From Dicaeum eximium (Eukaryota; Chordata; Aves; Passeriformes; Dicaeidae): DNA of 64,000 bases. The DNA is taken from positions 3,286,001 through 3,350,000 of the forward strand of contig VWZP01002400.1 of the NCBI GenBank assembly GCA_013396995.1, written 5' to 3'. Shown one piece after another: positions 63,901 to 64,000 of the stretch. The notes beneath the pieces were generated by a model. That model saw only the letters and a list, made by a program, of their open reading frames with translations, did not search any database and was not told where the DNA came from. A program made the translations under genes and the position numbers. The stretch's first letter is position 1. Each line of letters starts with the position of its first letter.

Positions 63901-64000
63901 CACTGCACAAGTAAACAAAGGATTGAAGAGTAAGAGGCTCTAGTAAAGCTGGTAGTGACACACAGCCTGTAACTGCCTTTGTACAACCCCCTGCTACAGT

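Larger units (their letters stand above)
53465..64000. other. Presumed aldo-keto reductase intron/upstream region; no exon found
   Basis: I searched the minus strand for the preceding exon, looking for a block like DLYLIHWP before the GLCKSIG junction, and for the N-terminal GxGT and catalytic D..Y segments. I found none with usable splice sites. An 11-bp perfect inverted repeat with a 40-nt spacer is at 60886-60947. A tRNA T-arm-like segment is at about 59776-59810. Otherwise this is AT-rich DNA with only short chance open frames. Confidence 0.5.

Noticed and set aside
63862..63920. Possible 19-nt microexon on the minus strand (between GTGCAG and GTAAATT)
   Set aside because: Too short to carry recognisable protein text, with no supporting frame to the next exon.

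Overview
This window looks like vertebrate, almost certainly bird, nuclear DNA. It is AT-rich, gene-poor and repeat-poor. Its one clearly identifiable transposon is a 5'-truncated CR1 LINE, the family typical of avian genomes. I cannot name the species; a neoavian bird is a reasonable guess.

Two genes can be supported, both on the minus strand. S1PR1 (sphingosine-1-phosphate receptor 1) has its whole coding sequence in one exon at 33967-35106. A splice acceptor lies just upstream at 35238/35239, and a CpG-island promoter region with two good candidate first-exon donors lies at about 36.12-36.96 kb. Its 3' UTR probably runs down to a poly(A) signal near 32.46 kb. The second gene is an aldo-keto reductase of the bacterial-type YtbE/YvgN-like group. 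Only its last four coding exons are seen (53464-53373, 48993-48811, 48248-48189, 46009-45914). All have GT-AG junctions where both ends are visible, and all join in frame. The N-terminal half was not found in the remaining 10.5 kb and presumably lies to the right of the window.

Layout: 1-20.5 kb is AT-rich intergenic DNA with no supportable gene. A small CpG-dense patch sits at 20.5-20.85 kb. A larger bipartite CpG island at 25.6-26.96 kb has no recognisable coding gene and is a candidate promoter for a non-coding RNA. 27-32.4 kb is intergenic. S1PR1 and its promoter occupy about 32.4-37.0 kb, followed by an A/C-rich low-complexity tract with G-quadruplex potential on the minus strand (37.3-37.44 kb). 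The CR1 copy is at 38.4-39.15 kb. The aldo-keto reductase 3' half is at 45.2-53.5 kb. The remainder, to 64 kb, is apparently intron or upstream sequence of that gene.

The two genes have no obvious functional link. S1PR1 is a lipid-mediator GPCR of endothelium and lymphocytes, while the neighbour is a predicted NADPH-dependent cytosolic carbonyl reductase. No new multi-gene system was recognised. The points most worth following up are the aldo-keto reductase fragment, the orphan CpG islands and the G-rich tract upstream of S1PR1.
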